DNA from: Halalkalicoccus subterraneus
GTDB lineage: Archaea; Halobacteriota; Halobacteria; Halobacteriales; Halalkalicoccaceae
DNA: 64,000 nucleotides
Direction: 5' to 3'
Assembly: GCF_003697815.1 (NCBI RefSeq)
Contig: NZ_RDQG01000009.1
Coordinates: forward strand, 1 to 64,000
The position numbers and the translations under genes are program-made. Positions 9,701 to 18,200 of the stretch are shown piece by piece. How positions within the stretch are numbered: position 1 is the stretch's first letter; every line of letters begins with the position of its first letter. The notes beneath the pieces are model-generated. The model saw only the letters and a list, made by a program, of their open reading frames with translations. It was not told where the DNA came from and did not search any database.

Positions 9701-10462
9701 ATGGCTGCTGACGAACCAACGACAGTGCGGGCGACCGAGACGAGTTTCCGGATCCTTGATGCGCTTCGGGCGCTTGACGGCGCGGGTGTAACTGAACTGG
9801 CGACCCATCTCGAATTTCCGAAGAGTACGGTTCACAATCACCTCCAGACCCTCCGTCGAAACGAGTACGTCACCAAACACGGTTCCGAGTACGACGTCGG
9901 TCTGCGATTCCTTCAGTTGGGTGAGTACGCGCGCGACAGGCGGGGAATCGCGACCATCGCCCCACCGGAGATCGACAAACTCGCCGAGGAGACCCGCGAG
10001 ATGGCGAATCTGCTGGTCGAGGAACACGGCCGCGGGGTGTTCCTCTATCGGGCGAAGGGGGCTGACGCGGTCCACATGGACACACACGCTGGAAAACGCG
10101 TCTATCTTCACACCACCGGGTTCGGGAAGGCGATCCTCGCACATCTGTCTGATGAGCGCGTCGAGGCAATCCTCGACCGCCATGGCCTCCCGACGGTGAC
10201 GCCGAACACGATCACTGACCGCGATCGCCTCGCGGAGGAACTGACCGAGGTGCGCGAGCGGGGGTACGCCTATGACGACGAGGAACGTCTCGAAGGCCTG
10301 CGCTGTATCGCCGCCCCGGTCGTCGTCGATGGGACTGTTCTCGGTGCGGTGAGCGTCTCTGGACCGAAGAGTCGCATGACAGGCGAGTGGTACACCGACG
10401 AACTCCCTGCGCTCACGATGAGCGCGGCGAACGTCGTCGAGATCAACAGTACGTACGCATGA
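9701..10462 (+). CDS. IclR-family transcriptional regulator
   Basis: A 253-aa regulator: winged helix-turn-helix at about residues 8-70 (VRATETSFRILDALRALDG, GVTELATHLEFPKSTVHNHLQTL) and an IclR effector-binding domain after residue 80 (GFGKAILAHLSDERVEAILDRHGLP, RCIAAPVVVDGTVLGAVSVSGPKSRM). These proteins bind small carbon compounds and repress or activate nearby catabolic genes. The start at 9701 is chosen over 9623 because the homologous core begins a few residues later. The palindromes in the upstream gap and the divergent citE gene suggest control of citE and itself. It is a paralogue of the regulator at 14834. Confidence 0.92.
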   Translation: MAADEPTTVRATETSFRILDALRALDGAGVTELATHLEFPKSTVHNHLQTLRRNEYVTKHGSEYDVGLRFLQLGEYARDRRGIATIAPPEIDKLAEETREMANLLVEEHGRGVFLYRAKGADAVHMDTHAGKRVYLHTTGFGKAILAHLSDERVEAILDRHGLPTVTPNTITDRDRLAEELTEVRERGYAYDDEERLEGLRCIAAPVVVDGTVLGAVSVSGPKSRMTGEWYTDELPALTMSAANVVEINSTYA

Positions 10463-10560
10463 CATCCATATCGTTACAATCGTACTCGTGTAATCGTATG
10501 TTCGTGACTGTGGCCAATTTTGTATAGTGAAATTCGATTTATGACCTCGAAATGAGAACG

Positions 10561-11595
10561 TTATTCGAGCCGGTATATATTCGATTCGTAGATATCGCGC
10601 ACGCGATCGCCCCAGTTGTGGGTGTAGGTATCGATCACGTCATCGGCGACGTCGCCCCGAAGGTATTTGACGATCCCACGTTCGCCCGTTTGGCCCCGCA
10701 GGTACGTCGTGAAGAAGTGACGGAAGTAGTGGGGAGTGACGTTCTCGCTCGCGCCGCCGCCGGTTCGGTACCACCCTCGCTCGCGCGCGTATCGTTCGAC
10801 GGTGTGGTGGACGGTCTGGGCCGAAACCCGATCGCCCCACTGGCGTGTCGTGTTACAGAAGAGCGGTTCGGCCGGCGAGCGAGCGTCGGGTCTGACCGCG
10901 AGCCAACGAATTAGCGCCCGACGGAGGTCGCCATCGATGGGGACGACGGTCGGACGGCGTCGCTTGTTCGAATCGATGCGTTCCTCGCCATTGACGGTCC
11001 GACCGCGGGCGGGCTCGGGGGAGACATAGATCGAATCCGGTTTTCCGTGGAGCTGTGGTCGTGGTTCGACGTTGAGTTCGATCGCATCCGTCGAGAGGGA
11101 GAGATCGCGAAGATCGAGGTTGCACAGTTCGCCGGCACGCATCCCCGTTTTCAACAGGGAGAGGATCATCGCCCGTGAGAGCGGATGCTCGATTCTTCGA
11201 ACGAACTCGCGCATCTCCTTGACGCTGATCTCACGACGGGTCGGGTCGACATCGATCGATTCGTCCATCTGTTCGACGACTAGTGCCATCGGGTTCTCCT
11301 CGAACTCGCCGATTTGCGCCATATAGGCGTAAAAACGGTGGAGATACGACGCGTAGGTCGCGAGCGTGCTTTCCGCGACTTCGTCGCGCTGACCGTGGAT
11401 CCAGGCCATACACCCCCGGTGTGAGACCCCAGAAAGGGAGTTCGCACGTGGGTACTTGATCTCGATGAACGCCTCGAAATCCCGCAATACGCGCTCGTAA
11501 GCCGACCGAGTGCGTTCGGTTTTACCCTGATACTCGATGTCTTGAAGGAAGTACGCGATCGGGTCTTCCGCGCTACCCGGTTCGGTCCCGCTCAT
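10561..11595 (-). CDS. Tyrosine recombinase / XerC-D-like site-specific integrase
   Basis: A 344-aa recombinase with an N-terminal SAM-like core-binding domain (about 10-110) and catalytic domain (about 120-344). Catalytic residues are visible: Arg153 in TGMRAGEL, His289-x-x-Arg292 in PHYFRHFF, and Tyr324 in IDTYTHNW. The protein is therefore probably active. The start at 11595 is chosen because its ATG overlaps the stop of the DUF5805 gene by four bases, an arrangement seen repeatedly in haloarchaea. It may resolve dimers, or be the remaining integrase of an element; no tRNA or attachment repeat lies within several kb, so an integrated element is not demonstrated. Confidence 0.9.
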   Translation of the reverse strand: MSGTEPGSAEDPIAYFLQDIEYQGKTERTRSAYERVLRDFEAFIEIKYPRANSLSGVSHRGCMAWIHGQRDEVAESTLATYASYLHRFYAYMAQIGEFEENPMALVVEQMDESIDVDPTRREISVKEMREFVRRIEHPLSRAMILSLLKTGMRAGELCNLDLRDLSLSTDAIELNVEPRPQLHGKPDSIYVSPEPARGRTVNGEERIDSNKRRRPTVVPIDGDLRRALIRWLAVRPDARSPAEPLFCNTTRQWGDRVSAQTVHHTVERYARERGWYRTGGGASENVTPHYFRHFFTTYLRGQTGERGIVKYLRGDVADDVIDTYTHNWGDRVRDIYESNIYRLE

Positions 11596-11978
11596 GAGCG
11601 GTCGTTCAGCGTATAACCGCCATCCCGGCCGCTGTACCGGAGACGATTTTCCTCTTGAAGGGATTGGAGCGCCTCGTCCAGCCGGTCCTCGAAATCGTCG
11701 GTCAACACCGCGACGAGTTCGTCCCACGAGAGCGGCCCGGAACCGGCGAGGACCGACTTCACGCGCGATTCGAGATCGGTGCCGTCATCCGCCACGTTCC
11801 GCTCGTTCGCCGGCCCCTCCGTTGGCTCGAATCCCTTACGACCCGCCTGAACCATCGTTCGAAGGAACTCGCTCTGGCTCATGTTGAGATCCTCGGCGTG
11901 GTCGACCCAGATCCGTTTTTGGTACGCTGGGACGTGTGTCTTTACGACTGTCCGTTCGGTGTCGCGTTCGGCTGCCAT
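11592..11978 (-). CDS. DUF5805-type small protein, ribbon-helix-helix-like, coupled to the integrase
   Basis: A 128-aa acidic protein. The N-terminus (RTVVKTHVPAYQKRIWVDHAEDLNMSQSEFLRTMVQAG) reads like a ribbon-helix-helix/MetJ-Arc type DNA-binding segment, and the C-terminus (LSWDELVAVLTDDFEDRLDEALQ...LRYSGRDGGY) like a small winged helix. It is known mainly as a haloarchaeal family found immediately before XerC/D-like integrases, with which it overlaps by four bases here. A role as regulator or accessory factor of the recombinase is inferred. A purine-rich GGAGGAGGGG lies upstream of the chosen ATG at 11978; the longer reading to 12044 lacks family similarity. Confidence 0.75.
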   Translation of the reverse strand: MAAERDTERTVVKTHVPAYQKRIWVDHAEDLNMSQSEFLRTMVQAGRKGFEPTEGPANERNVADDGTDLESRVKSVLAGSGPLSWDELVAVLTDDFEDRLDEALQSLQEENRLRYSGRDGGYTLNDRS

Positions 11979-12126
11979 ATTGGCCGTTTGATCCCCTCCT
12001 CCTTTAATGTACCAGAATAGGAAATAAGAGTGTTTATTATCCAAATTGGTTCCTAACTTAGCCCTATTTTCTATTCATATATTATTCTGTAGTACTACCC
12101 TTCGCCATCTAAGGGGCTAATTGAGA

Positions 12127-12690
12127 ATATAAATTCCGATTGGCACAGTCGGATGGATATCATTAGTACAGGGGCGACCTTCCGACAGTGGGCGCAACCT
12201 CGTGTCTTCCGCCTTGCCCTGGGGTAGCACCCGGAAGACACCCTTCCGGAGAAACTGGTTTCCCATCCCCTGCTCCATGGAGTTCGAAGCAATCGAAGTG
12301 ACGCGTACTGAGGTAGAGGAACCATCGGGGCCTCTGATAAGGGTTGTATCCCGGCCCGTCAGTCATCTAGCAGCGCGAAGAGCGATAAGACTGACCCTCG
12401 TAGTGAGGTCCAGAGGGGATGGCCCGGAGGATAGCTTTCCAAAGTGGCCTACGGTCGGTTGTAATCCGATCAGTTGTTAACTCGATGCATGGGGCAGCCG
12501 TGCCCCAGAAAACGACTGTCCCGTTCGGATAGGATCGGATAGGAGGTAGCGGACGAACCACTTCCCGACTTCGCGACCATCACGATGAGCCAACTCGCGT
12601 GGCTTCTATACTACTCTCTGGAACGGCGCTCCCTGTCCATCGATCCGACAACCGGTATTCGAACTGGGGAACAACGGTTTTCTTTTGGGC
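12127..12690 (+). ncRNA. Candidate structured non-coding RNA behind a TATA box
   Basis: The gap from 11979 to 12934 has no credible gene. A TATA-like AATATAAAT (12126-12134) would start transcription near 12155. From there come, in order: a perfect 10-bp stem (12202-12211 with 12232-12241), GGGCC/GGCCC (12328-12332, 12353-12357), immediately GTCAGTC/GACTGAC (12358-12364, 12389-12395), immediately CCTC/GAGG (12396-12399, 12405-12408), and a 7-bp stem with 4-base loop (12490-12496, 12501-12507). A T-rich run at 12677-12686 could end the transcript. I could not match it to RNase P RNA, SRP RNA or rRNA by eye. Alternative: remnant of an insertion element. Boundaries are approximate. Confidence 0.4.
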
Positions 12691-12934
12691 CAAAGGTCAT
12701 AAATCTCATATTGATATACAAACTATCCTTCTCTTGAGTTCCAGACTCTGACTGTTTGGATATCTACAAACCACCATCTCGTTAATACGTTTGTATGACT
12801 ATCCTGATCTAACGAGTTGATTTACCCTCTCGGTATGAATCTACGACAGCCTCGTGCAAAAGATAGTTCCTGACGCTCTAAACGATCCGTAAAGGATCAA
12901 CTATGTTGATAGTGCAATTCTCGAGCCGTGGTAT

Positions 12935-13291
12935 TTACGTCACTCGGAGGTGGTCATCCCGGGGTTCGTAGAGCTCACCGTTCATCCGCAGTTCACGCAC
13001 CGCCTCGAGCGTCTCGCCGATCGTCATGTCCCGCTCACTCATCACAACGGTCACGAGGCCGAGCGGGACGTTGCCCTCGACTCGGGTCTCCAGTGCTGCG
13101 ATAACGGATCGAAGATCCGCGCCCGATATTGCGCCTTCGTCGAGTTCCGCGTGCCTCCATTCGACGTCATGACCGGTGATCGCGTGATGGCGACGGTAGA
13201 AGGCGACTGCCTCGTTGACGTCGTCGATCGACTTTTTGACCGCACAGTCCGGACAGGCGACAATGAGCCGCACTCCGTCGGACCGGTTCAT
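12935..13291 (-). CDS. Unknown 118-aa protein, downstream partner of the Rieske oxygenase gene
   Basis: Not recognised. The 118-aa reading from the ATG at 13291 has an N-terminal pair CPDC in a VRLIVACPDCAVKKSIDD context, then a charged middle part with HHAITGH, and a C-terminal helix-rich segment (IGETLEAVRELRMNGELYEPRDDHLRVT) that resembles a winged-helix end, with the GELYEP turn seen in haloarchaeal MCM-like tails. It starts 14 bp after the stop of the Rieske gene on the same strand and is probably co-transcribed. A regulatory or metal-handling accessory role is possible; no function is claimed. The longer ORF to 13384 overlaps the Rieske gene and is not preferred. Confidence 0.65.
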   Translation of the reverse strand: MNRSDGVRLIVACPDCAVKKSIDDVNEAVAFYRRHHAITGHDVEWRHAELDEGAISGADLRSVIAALETRVEGNVPLGLVTVVMSERDMTIGETLEAVRELRMNGELYEPRDDHLRVT

Positions 13292-13304
13292 GGCGTGCCA
13301 GTCA

Positions 13305-14441
13305 TCACGCGTCGTAAGCCTCCTGGGTGAGTCGATGGAGGCGGTGGACGGTGTGTTCGTTCGGCCCGAGCTGGGCCTGAGCAAGTGCGCCGGATTTGAG
13401 TCCCTCGTACTGGCGCTCGACGAGCTCGAAGTCCTCTTCCTGGAGCTTGCGGCTCAACTGGACGAATTCCCGTTCCTCCTCGGTCAACTCGGAGTCCTTG
13501 AAGTAGTAATCGGCGATGAGCTGGAAACACCCCTCGTCGATCGGATCGATAATGTAGGTGCCATAGCCGTCGGCGTTGCCATACATGTTGAGTGTGAAGT
13601 TCGGCCAGAAGTAGTAGAACCGTGCCTCGCCTTCGATGAGCGATTCGGCGGCCTCAACGCCTTCGTCGTGGGTGTAATGCAGTACCCAGTAGTGGTCGTC
13701 GACCTCGAGTTCGGACTCGGAAAGCGAGATTCCCTTGATCCAGTCCTGGTGGTTGGCCTGACAGTGATCGCACTCGGAGTAGTTCCCGCTGAAGGTCTTC
13801 CAGTTGCACTCGACCTCCGAGACGTACCGCCGGGCGAGCTGGTAGTCCTCCAAGGGAAACGATTCGAGTTCCTCTTTGAGTGTGCCGGCCTGCTCGGCGA
13901 GGGGGGCCGGATCCTCCGCGAAGTTGACGAACAGCAGCGGACCGATGCTGTCGAGATGAACCTCCATGAGGCCGTTCTTTTCGGGATCGAGTTCAGGAAC
14001 GTCCTCGTCCTCGAGGTCGGGGTTCATCCCCGCTTTCTCGAAGCTCTGGGGTGTGCTGCGGAGTTTGCCGTCCAGCTCGTAGGTCCAGAGGTGGTACGGA
14101 CACCGGATCCCGTTGGCGTTGCCCGGATCGGTCATCGGGGTGTCATCGACCATCTTCGATCCCCGGTGGGCACAGACGTTGTAGAACGCCCGAACCTCGC
14201 GGTCCTTGTCCCGGGTGATGACGATTCCCTTATCGCCGACCGTCCGGGTGAAGTACTCGCCGGGCTCCTCGATCGCGTTCGCGTGGCCTGCGTACACCCA
14301 GTACCGGGAGAAAATTGTCTCTTTTTCCATCTCATGGACCGCCGGGTCGGTGAAGTATTTCGCCGGCAGTGCGTTCGTTTCGTCGGTTATATCGGGACTA
14401 ACCGCCGCAGTCACCTCTGTCCCGTCGTTCCACTGCGTCAT
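13305..14441 (-). CDS. Rieske-type aromatic-ring-hydroxylating-like oxygenase, probable glycine betaine monooxygenase (GbcA-like)
   Basis: A 378-aa oxygenase alpha subunit. The Rieske [2Fe-2S] site is CAHRG (Cys90, His92) and CPYHLW (Cys114, His117). The mononuclear iron site lies in NWKTFSGNYSECDHCQANH, giving two His ligands. Size and domain order match the Rieske demethylases for glycine betaine, carnitine and stachydrine rather than two-subunit ring dioxygenases. Betaine is favoured because a BCCT transporter, dimethylglycine dehydrogenase, sarcosine oxidase and serine dehydratase follow within 9 kb. No ferredoxin-reductase partner is encoded here, so electrons must come from elsewhere. 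Start at 14441 (MTQW) is chosen; a 14-residue longer form is possible. Divergent from the IclR gene at 14834. Confidence 0.8.
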   Translation of the reverse strand: MTQWNDGTEVTAAVSPDITDETNALPAKYFTDPAVHEMEKETIFSRYWVYAGHANAIEEPGEYFTRTVGDKGIVITRDKDREVRAFYNVCAHRGSKMVDDTPMTDPGNANGIRCPYHLWTYELDGKLRSTPQSFEKAGMNPDLEDEDVPELDPEKNGLMEVHLDSIGPLLFVNFAEDPAPLAEQAGTLKEELESFPLEDYQLARRYVSEVECNWKTFSGNYSECDHCQANHQDWIKGISLSESELEVDDHYWVLHYTHDEGVEAAESLIEGEARFYYFWPNFTLNMYGNADGYGTYIIDPIDEGCFQLIADYYFKDSELTEEEREFVQLSRKLQEEDFELVERQYEGLKSGALAQAQLGPNEHTVHRLHRLTQEAYDA

Positions 14442-14833
14442 ATGCCCGTATACAGCACCGAGATACAAAAATCTTGGTGCCACGATACCGATCCACAGCC
14501 GTCAGAACCCCGCGGTCATGAACACGGTCGTACGCCAATCGGTTTCGATATTCCGAACTAATTCGCCCCTCGTGGACGGTAGCTATCGAACGCCAGCTCG
14601 TGAGAACACATCGAATTACAGCAGTATTCGTGTAACGGTACTCTGATTCGGGTCCGCGAAACAGGGATACGCGACTGTGGAGATCCGAATCGTTCGGATA
14701 TGACGAACTAATCCACGGGAGTCAGATAGGACCGGTCTGGATCCGATCCGGTTGACGTCGTCCACCAAGCGTCGGCACCAGTTCGATTCGGTATGCCCGA
14801 ACTGTTTTATGGTCGTGGTGTGGAGACGTTCGT
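14442..14833. promoter_or_regulatory. Divergent control region with two CCGAA/TTCGG palindromes
   Basis: Between the Rieske gene and the IclR gene. It contains ATCCGAATCGTTCGGAT (14683-14699; perfect 7-bp arms, 3-base spacer) and TTCGGTATGCCCGAA (14787-14801; 5-bp arms). The second abuts the TATA-like TTTTAT (14805-14810), which is 24-29 bases before the IclR ATG, so a bound repressor would block its promoter. A weaker copy (TTCGATATTCCGAA, 14544-14557) lies nearer the Rieske gene. Likely IclR operators, by position. No coding region seen. Confidence 0.6.
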
Positions 14834-15649
14834 ATGACAACTGATAGCACTCGGAATGGAGTCAAGACGACCGAACGCTCGTTCGAGCTCGTCGCGGCGA
14901 TCCAGCGCCGGGACGGCGCGACCCTCGCGGAACTCGTCTCGGAGTTCGATCTCGCGAAAAGCACCGTCTACAAACATCTCTCGACCCTCGCATCCCACGG
15001 CTACCTCGAAAAGGAGGGCGAACAGTATCACGTCGGCCTGAAGTTCCACCACCACGGCGAATACGCCCGTCTCAGGAAGCGGGGCTACCGATTGGCCGGA
15101 CGGACGGTTCGGGATCTGGCCGAACGGACGGACGAGGAGGCGGACTTCGTCGTCGAGAACGACGGGCGCACGATCACCGTCTACGAGTCGTACCACCCTC
15201 AAAACAGCTACCGTGACGACCTGTTTGCCACCGCCAGCGACCTCTCACACTCGGGAACGTACTACCACATGCACTCTACGGCGGCGGGGAAGGCCCTACT
15301 TGCGGAACTTCCCGACAAGCGGGTCGACGCCGTCGTCGATCGCTGGGGGCTACCCGCGCGCACGGGGAACACGATCACTGACCGCGAAACCCTTCGAGAT
15401 GATCTCTCGCGTACGCGCGATCGCGGGTACGCCGTGGCCGACGAGGAGTACGTTGACGGGCTGTGTGCGGTCGGCGTCGCCGTCACGAACCCGGACGGAT
15501 CGCCGCTGGGGGCGCTCGGGATGTCGGTCCCGACCTACCGGCGCGAGAGCGAAGGCCTCGAAACGGAGGCGGCGGCGGTCGTCGTCGAAGCCGCGAGCGA
15601 TCTCGAGGACGCTCTCCGGGAAGGTGAGAAGACCGACCCGATCTCGTGA
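14834..15649 (+). CDS. IclR-family transcriptional regulator of the betaine island
   Basis: A 271-aa regulator with winged HTH at about residues 8-75 (VKTTERSFELVAAIQRRDG, LAELVSEFDLAKSTVYKHLSTL) and an IclR effector domain after about residue 90 (HSTAAGKALLAELPDKRVDAVVDRWGLPARTGNTITD, GLCAVGVAVTNPDGSPLGALGMSVP). It lies between the divergent Rieske gene and the dimethylglycine dehydrogenase gene on the same strand, the classic place for a pathway-specific regulator. The ATG follows a TATA-like element by about 25 bases. Effector is unknown; betaine or a demethylated product would be logical. The longer C-terminal tail ends in a charged segment. Confidence 0.92.
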   Translation: MTTDSTRNGVKTTERSFELVAAIQRRDGATLAELVSEFDLAKSTVYKHLSTLASHGYLEKEGEQYHVGLKFHHHGEYARLRKRGYRLAGRTVRDLAERTDEEADFVVENDGRTITVYESYHPQNSYRDDLFATASDLSHSGTYYHMHSTAAGKALLAELPDKRVDAVVDRWGLPARTGNTITDRETLRDDLSRTRDRGYAVADEEYVDGLCAVGVAVTNPDGSPLGALGMSVPTYRRESEGLETEAAAVVVEAASDLEDALREGEKTDPIS

Positions 15650-15698
15650 CGTATGTGACCGTGACACTTAATGTGCTGGTCCGACGAGGCCAGTACAT

Positions 15699-18200
15699 AT
15701 GACCGCCGAGACACTCCCGCAGAACGCGGGGACCGTCATCGTCGGGGCCGGCTGCGTCGGCTGTAGCGCCGCCTACCACCTCGCCGAGCAGGGACGCGAG
15801 GACATCGTCGTCGTCGATCAGGGCCCGCTGTTCGAGACGGGCGGATCGACTTCCCACGCCCCGGGGCTGGTCTTCCAGACCGCCGAGAACGAACTGATGA
15901 GTCGGCTCGCCCAGTACACCGTCGACCTCTACGGTGAGTTCGACAGTTTTGCGGACTGCGGCGGTATCGAGGTCGCTTACACCGACGAGCGCTGGGACTA
16001 CCTGAAACGAAAGCGCGAGTACGGCCGCTCGTGGGGGATCGAGGGCGGCGAACTGCTCTCGGCCGACGAAGTCGCGGATCGGATCCCGCAGATCGATCCC
16101 TCAGTGATCCACGGCGGCTACCACGTCCCCAGTGACGGCAAGGCCCACGCGGTCAACGCCTCCGAGACGATGGCCCACGCAGCCGAGGACCGGGGCGCAG
16201 CCGACTTCTACGGCCACACTACCGTTACGGACATCGAAACCAACGGTGGGGAAGTCGAAGCCGTGGTCACGGACAACGGCCGGATCGAGTGTGAGGAGGT
16301 GCTCGTGGCGACGAACATCTGGGGGCCGTTGTTCGGCGGGATGGTCGACGTCGACGTTCCGCTGGTTCCCTGTGCCCACCAGTACCTCGTGAGCGAACCC
16401 ATGGAGGAACTCGCGGACGCGAGCCAGGAACTCGAACAGCCGATTCTGCGCCATCAGGACTACTCGATGTACTTCCGCCAGCACGGCGAGTCCTACGGTA
16501 TCGGTTCGTATGATCACGAATCACTGCTCGTGGATCCCGAGGACATCCGCGCGCCCGAGGAGGCCGAGGAGATGCCCTCGATCCGGGAATTTACCGAGGA
16601 GCACTTCTACGAACCGACCCATCCCGATATCGACAAGTCCGCCTACGATGCCGCCCGCGAACTCGTGCCCGCCTTCGAAGATTGCGGGTTCGAGCGCGCC
16701 TTTAACGGGATGTTCTCATTTACCCCCGACGGAATGCCAATCCTCGGTGAGACCGAGGAAATCGACGGGCTGTGGTGGGCGCTCGCGGTCTGGGTCACCC
16801 AGTCGGGCGGCGTCGGCAGCGTCGTCGCCTCGTGGATGGACGAGGGCGTTCCCCGCCTTGACGGGGAGAACGTCGACATCAGCGGCGCGCACCTCGAACG
16901 GTTCCAGCCCCACTCGGGCAGTCGGGCGTTCTCCTACGCCCGCGGGGGACAGCAGTACCAGGAAGTGTATCAGTTGATCCACCCGAACGAACAGCCCCAG
17001 AACCAGCGCGAGCTCAGACGCAGTCCGTTTTACGAGCGCCAGAAGGAATTGGGCGCGGAGTTCTACGAATCGGGCGGCTGGGAGGTACCTCAGTGGTACG
17101 AGGCCAACGAATCCCTCCTCTCGGAGTACGAGGTGCCCGAACGGTCGGGCTGGCTGGCGGAAGGCTGGTCGCCGATCCAGGGGGCCGAGCACCAAGCCGT
17201 GCGGGAGAACGTCGGAATCTACGACCTCTCGCGCTACACGGGCATCGAGATCACCGGCGAAAACGCATTGGAGTTCGTCCAGCGGTTGTTCGCAAACGAC
17301 CTCGACAGCGACGTTGGCCAGGTCCGCTACACCCCGATGCTCAATGAGGACGGTGGGGTATTAGCGGACATGGCGGTTACCCGGCTGGGCGAGGACCGCT
17401 TCGTCGCCACGACCGGCGGCGGCGCCTCGGCGACCGAGCACACCCGCTGGATCCGCGAGCACGCACCCGACGAGGGGGTCGATATCGACGCCCACGTCTC
17501 GGATCAGTGCGGGCTGGGCGTCTGGGGGCCCAAAGCGAGGGAGGTGCTCCAGCCGCTCACCGACGAGGACCTCTCGAACGATTCCTTTGGGTACTTCCGC
17601 GCCAAGGAGTTCTACATCGATTCGATTCCAGTGCTCGCGCTGCGGGTCTCGTACGTCGGCGAGCTCGGCTGGGAGCTCTACGCACCCACGGAGTACGGCG
17701 GTCGGCTCTGGGACCTCATCTGGGAGCAGGGCCAAGAACACGACATGATCGCGCTCGGAAACGGCGCGTTCCTCGGCTCCCTTCGGTTAGAAAAGGGCTA
17801 TCGCCTGTGGGGGACCGACCTCACACCCGAGCACGACCCCTACGAGGCGGGGATCGGCTTCGCGGTCGATACCGACAAAGAGGAGTTCATCGGCCGCGAG
17901 GCGCTCGTCGAGGCGAAGGAGTCGGATCTCGAGAGGGAGATCGTCCCGATGACGCTCGATGACTCGGGCGAAGTCGTCGACGGGGGCAAACCGATCCTTG
18001 ACGGGGAGGAGGTCCTTGGCCACGTGAAGGCCGCCGACTACGGCTACAGCATCGACGCGGGCATCGTCTACGGCTACCTGCCGCCCGAGTATGCGGAGAC
18101 CGGCACCACACTCGACATCGAGTTCGAGGGCGAGCGCTACCCGGCGACGGTCGCCGAGGAGCCGCTGTTCGACCCCGACCGGGAGAAGATCATCCGCTGA
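15699..18200 (+). CDS. Dimethylglycine/sarcosine dehydrogenase-like flavoprotein with GcvT domain
   Basis: An 833-aa two-module enzyme. Residues 1-400 are a DAO-type FAD domain (VIVGAGCVGCSAAYHL; GGSTSHAPGL with His53 at the position that carries covalent FAD in mammalian dimethylglycine and sarcosine dehydrogenases). From about residue 430 come FAO_M and GcvT-like folate-binding domains (YDLSRYTGIEITGENALEFVQRL, GVLADMAVTRLG, ESLEKGYRLWGTDLTPEHDP-like LRLEKGYRLWGTDL) and the aminomethyltransferase C-terminal barrel. Such enzymes remove an N-methyl group and load it on tetrahydrofolate as methylene. In this island it should convert dimethylglycine to sarcosine. A TATA-like CACTTAAT lies about 30 bases before the ATG. 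It overlaps the next gene by one base. Dimethylglycine versus sarcosine cannot be decided by sequence. Confidence 0.88.
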   Translation: MTAETLPQNAGTVIVGAGCVGCSAAYHLAEQGREDIVVVDQGPLFETGGSTSHAPGLVFQTAENELMSRLAQYTVDLYGEFDSFADCGGIEVAYTDERWDYLKRKREYGRSWGIEGGELLSADEVADRIPQIDPSVIHGGYHVPSDGKAHAVNASETMAHAAEDRGAADFYGHTTVTDIETNGGEVEAVVTDNGRIECEEVLVATNIWGPLFGGMVDVDVPLVPCAHQYLVSEPMEELADASQELEQPILRHQDYSMYFRQHGESYGIGSYDHESLLVDPEDIRAPEEAEEMPSIREFTEEHFYEPTHPDIDKSAYDAARELVPAFEDCGFERAFNGMFSFTPDGMPILGETEEIDGLWWALAVWVTQSGGVGSVVASWMDEGVPRLDGENVDISGAHLERFQPHSGSRAFSYARGGQQYQEVYQLIHPNEQPQNQRELRRSPFYERQKELGAEFYESGGWEVPQWYEANESLLSEYEVPERSGWLAEGWSPIQGAEHQAVRENVGIYDLSRYTGIEITGENALEFVQRLFANDLDSDVGQVRYTPMLNEDGGVLADMAVTRLGEDRFVATTGGGASATEHTRWIREHAPDEGVDIDAHVSDQCGLGVWGPKAREVLQPLTDEDLSNDSFGYFRAKEFYIDSIPVLALRVSYVGELGWELYAPTEYGGRLWDLIWEQGQEHDMIALGNGAFLGSLRLEKGYRLWGTDLTPEHDPYEAGIGFAVDTDKEEFIGREALVEAKESDLEREIVPMTLDDSGEVVDGGKPILDGEEVLGHVKAADYGYSIDAGIVYGYLPPEYAETGTTLDIEFEGERYPATVAEEPLFDPDREKIIR

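Noticed and set aside
12202-12480. Reading the 12.2-12.5 kb region as a 92-aa protein
   Set aside because: Residues do not resemble a haloarchaeal protein (low Asp/Glu in the C-terminal half, many Arg/Ser/Pro), while several stem-loops fit a structured RNA better.
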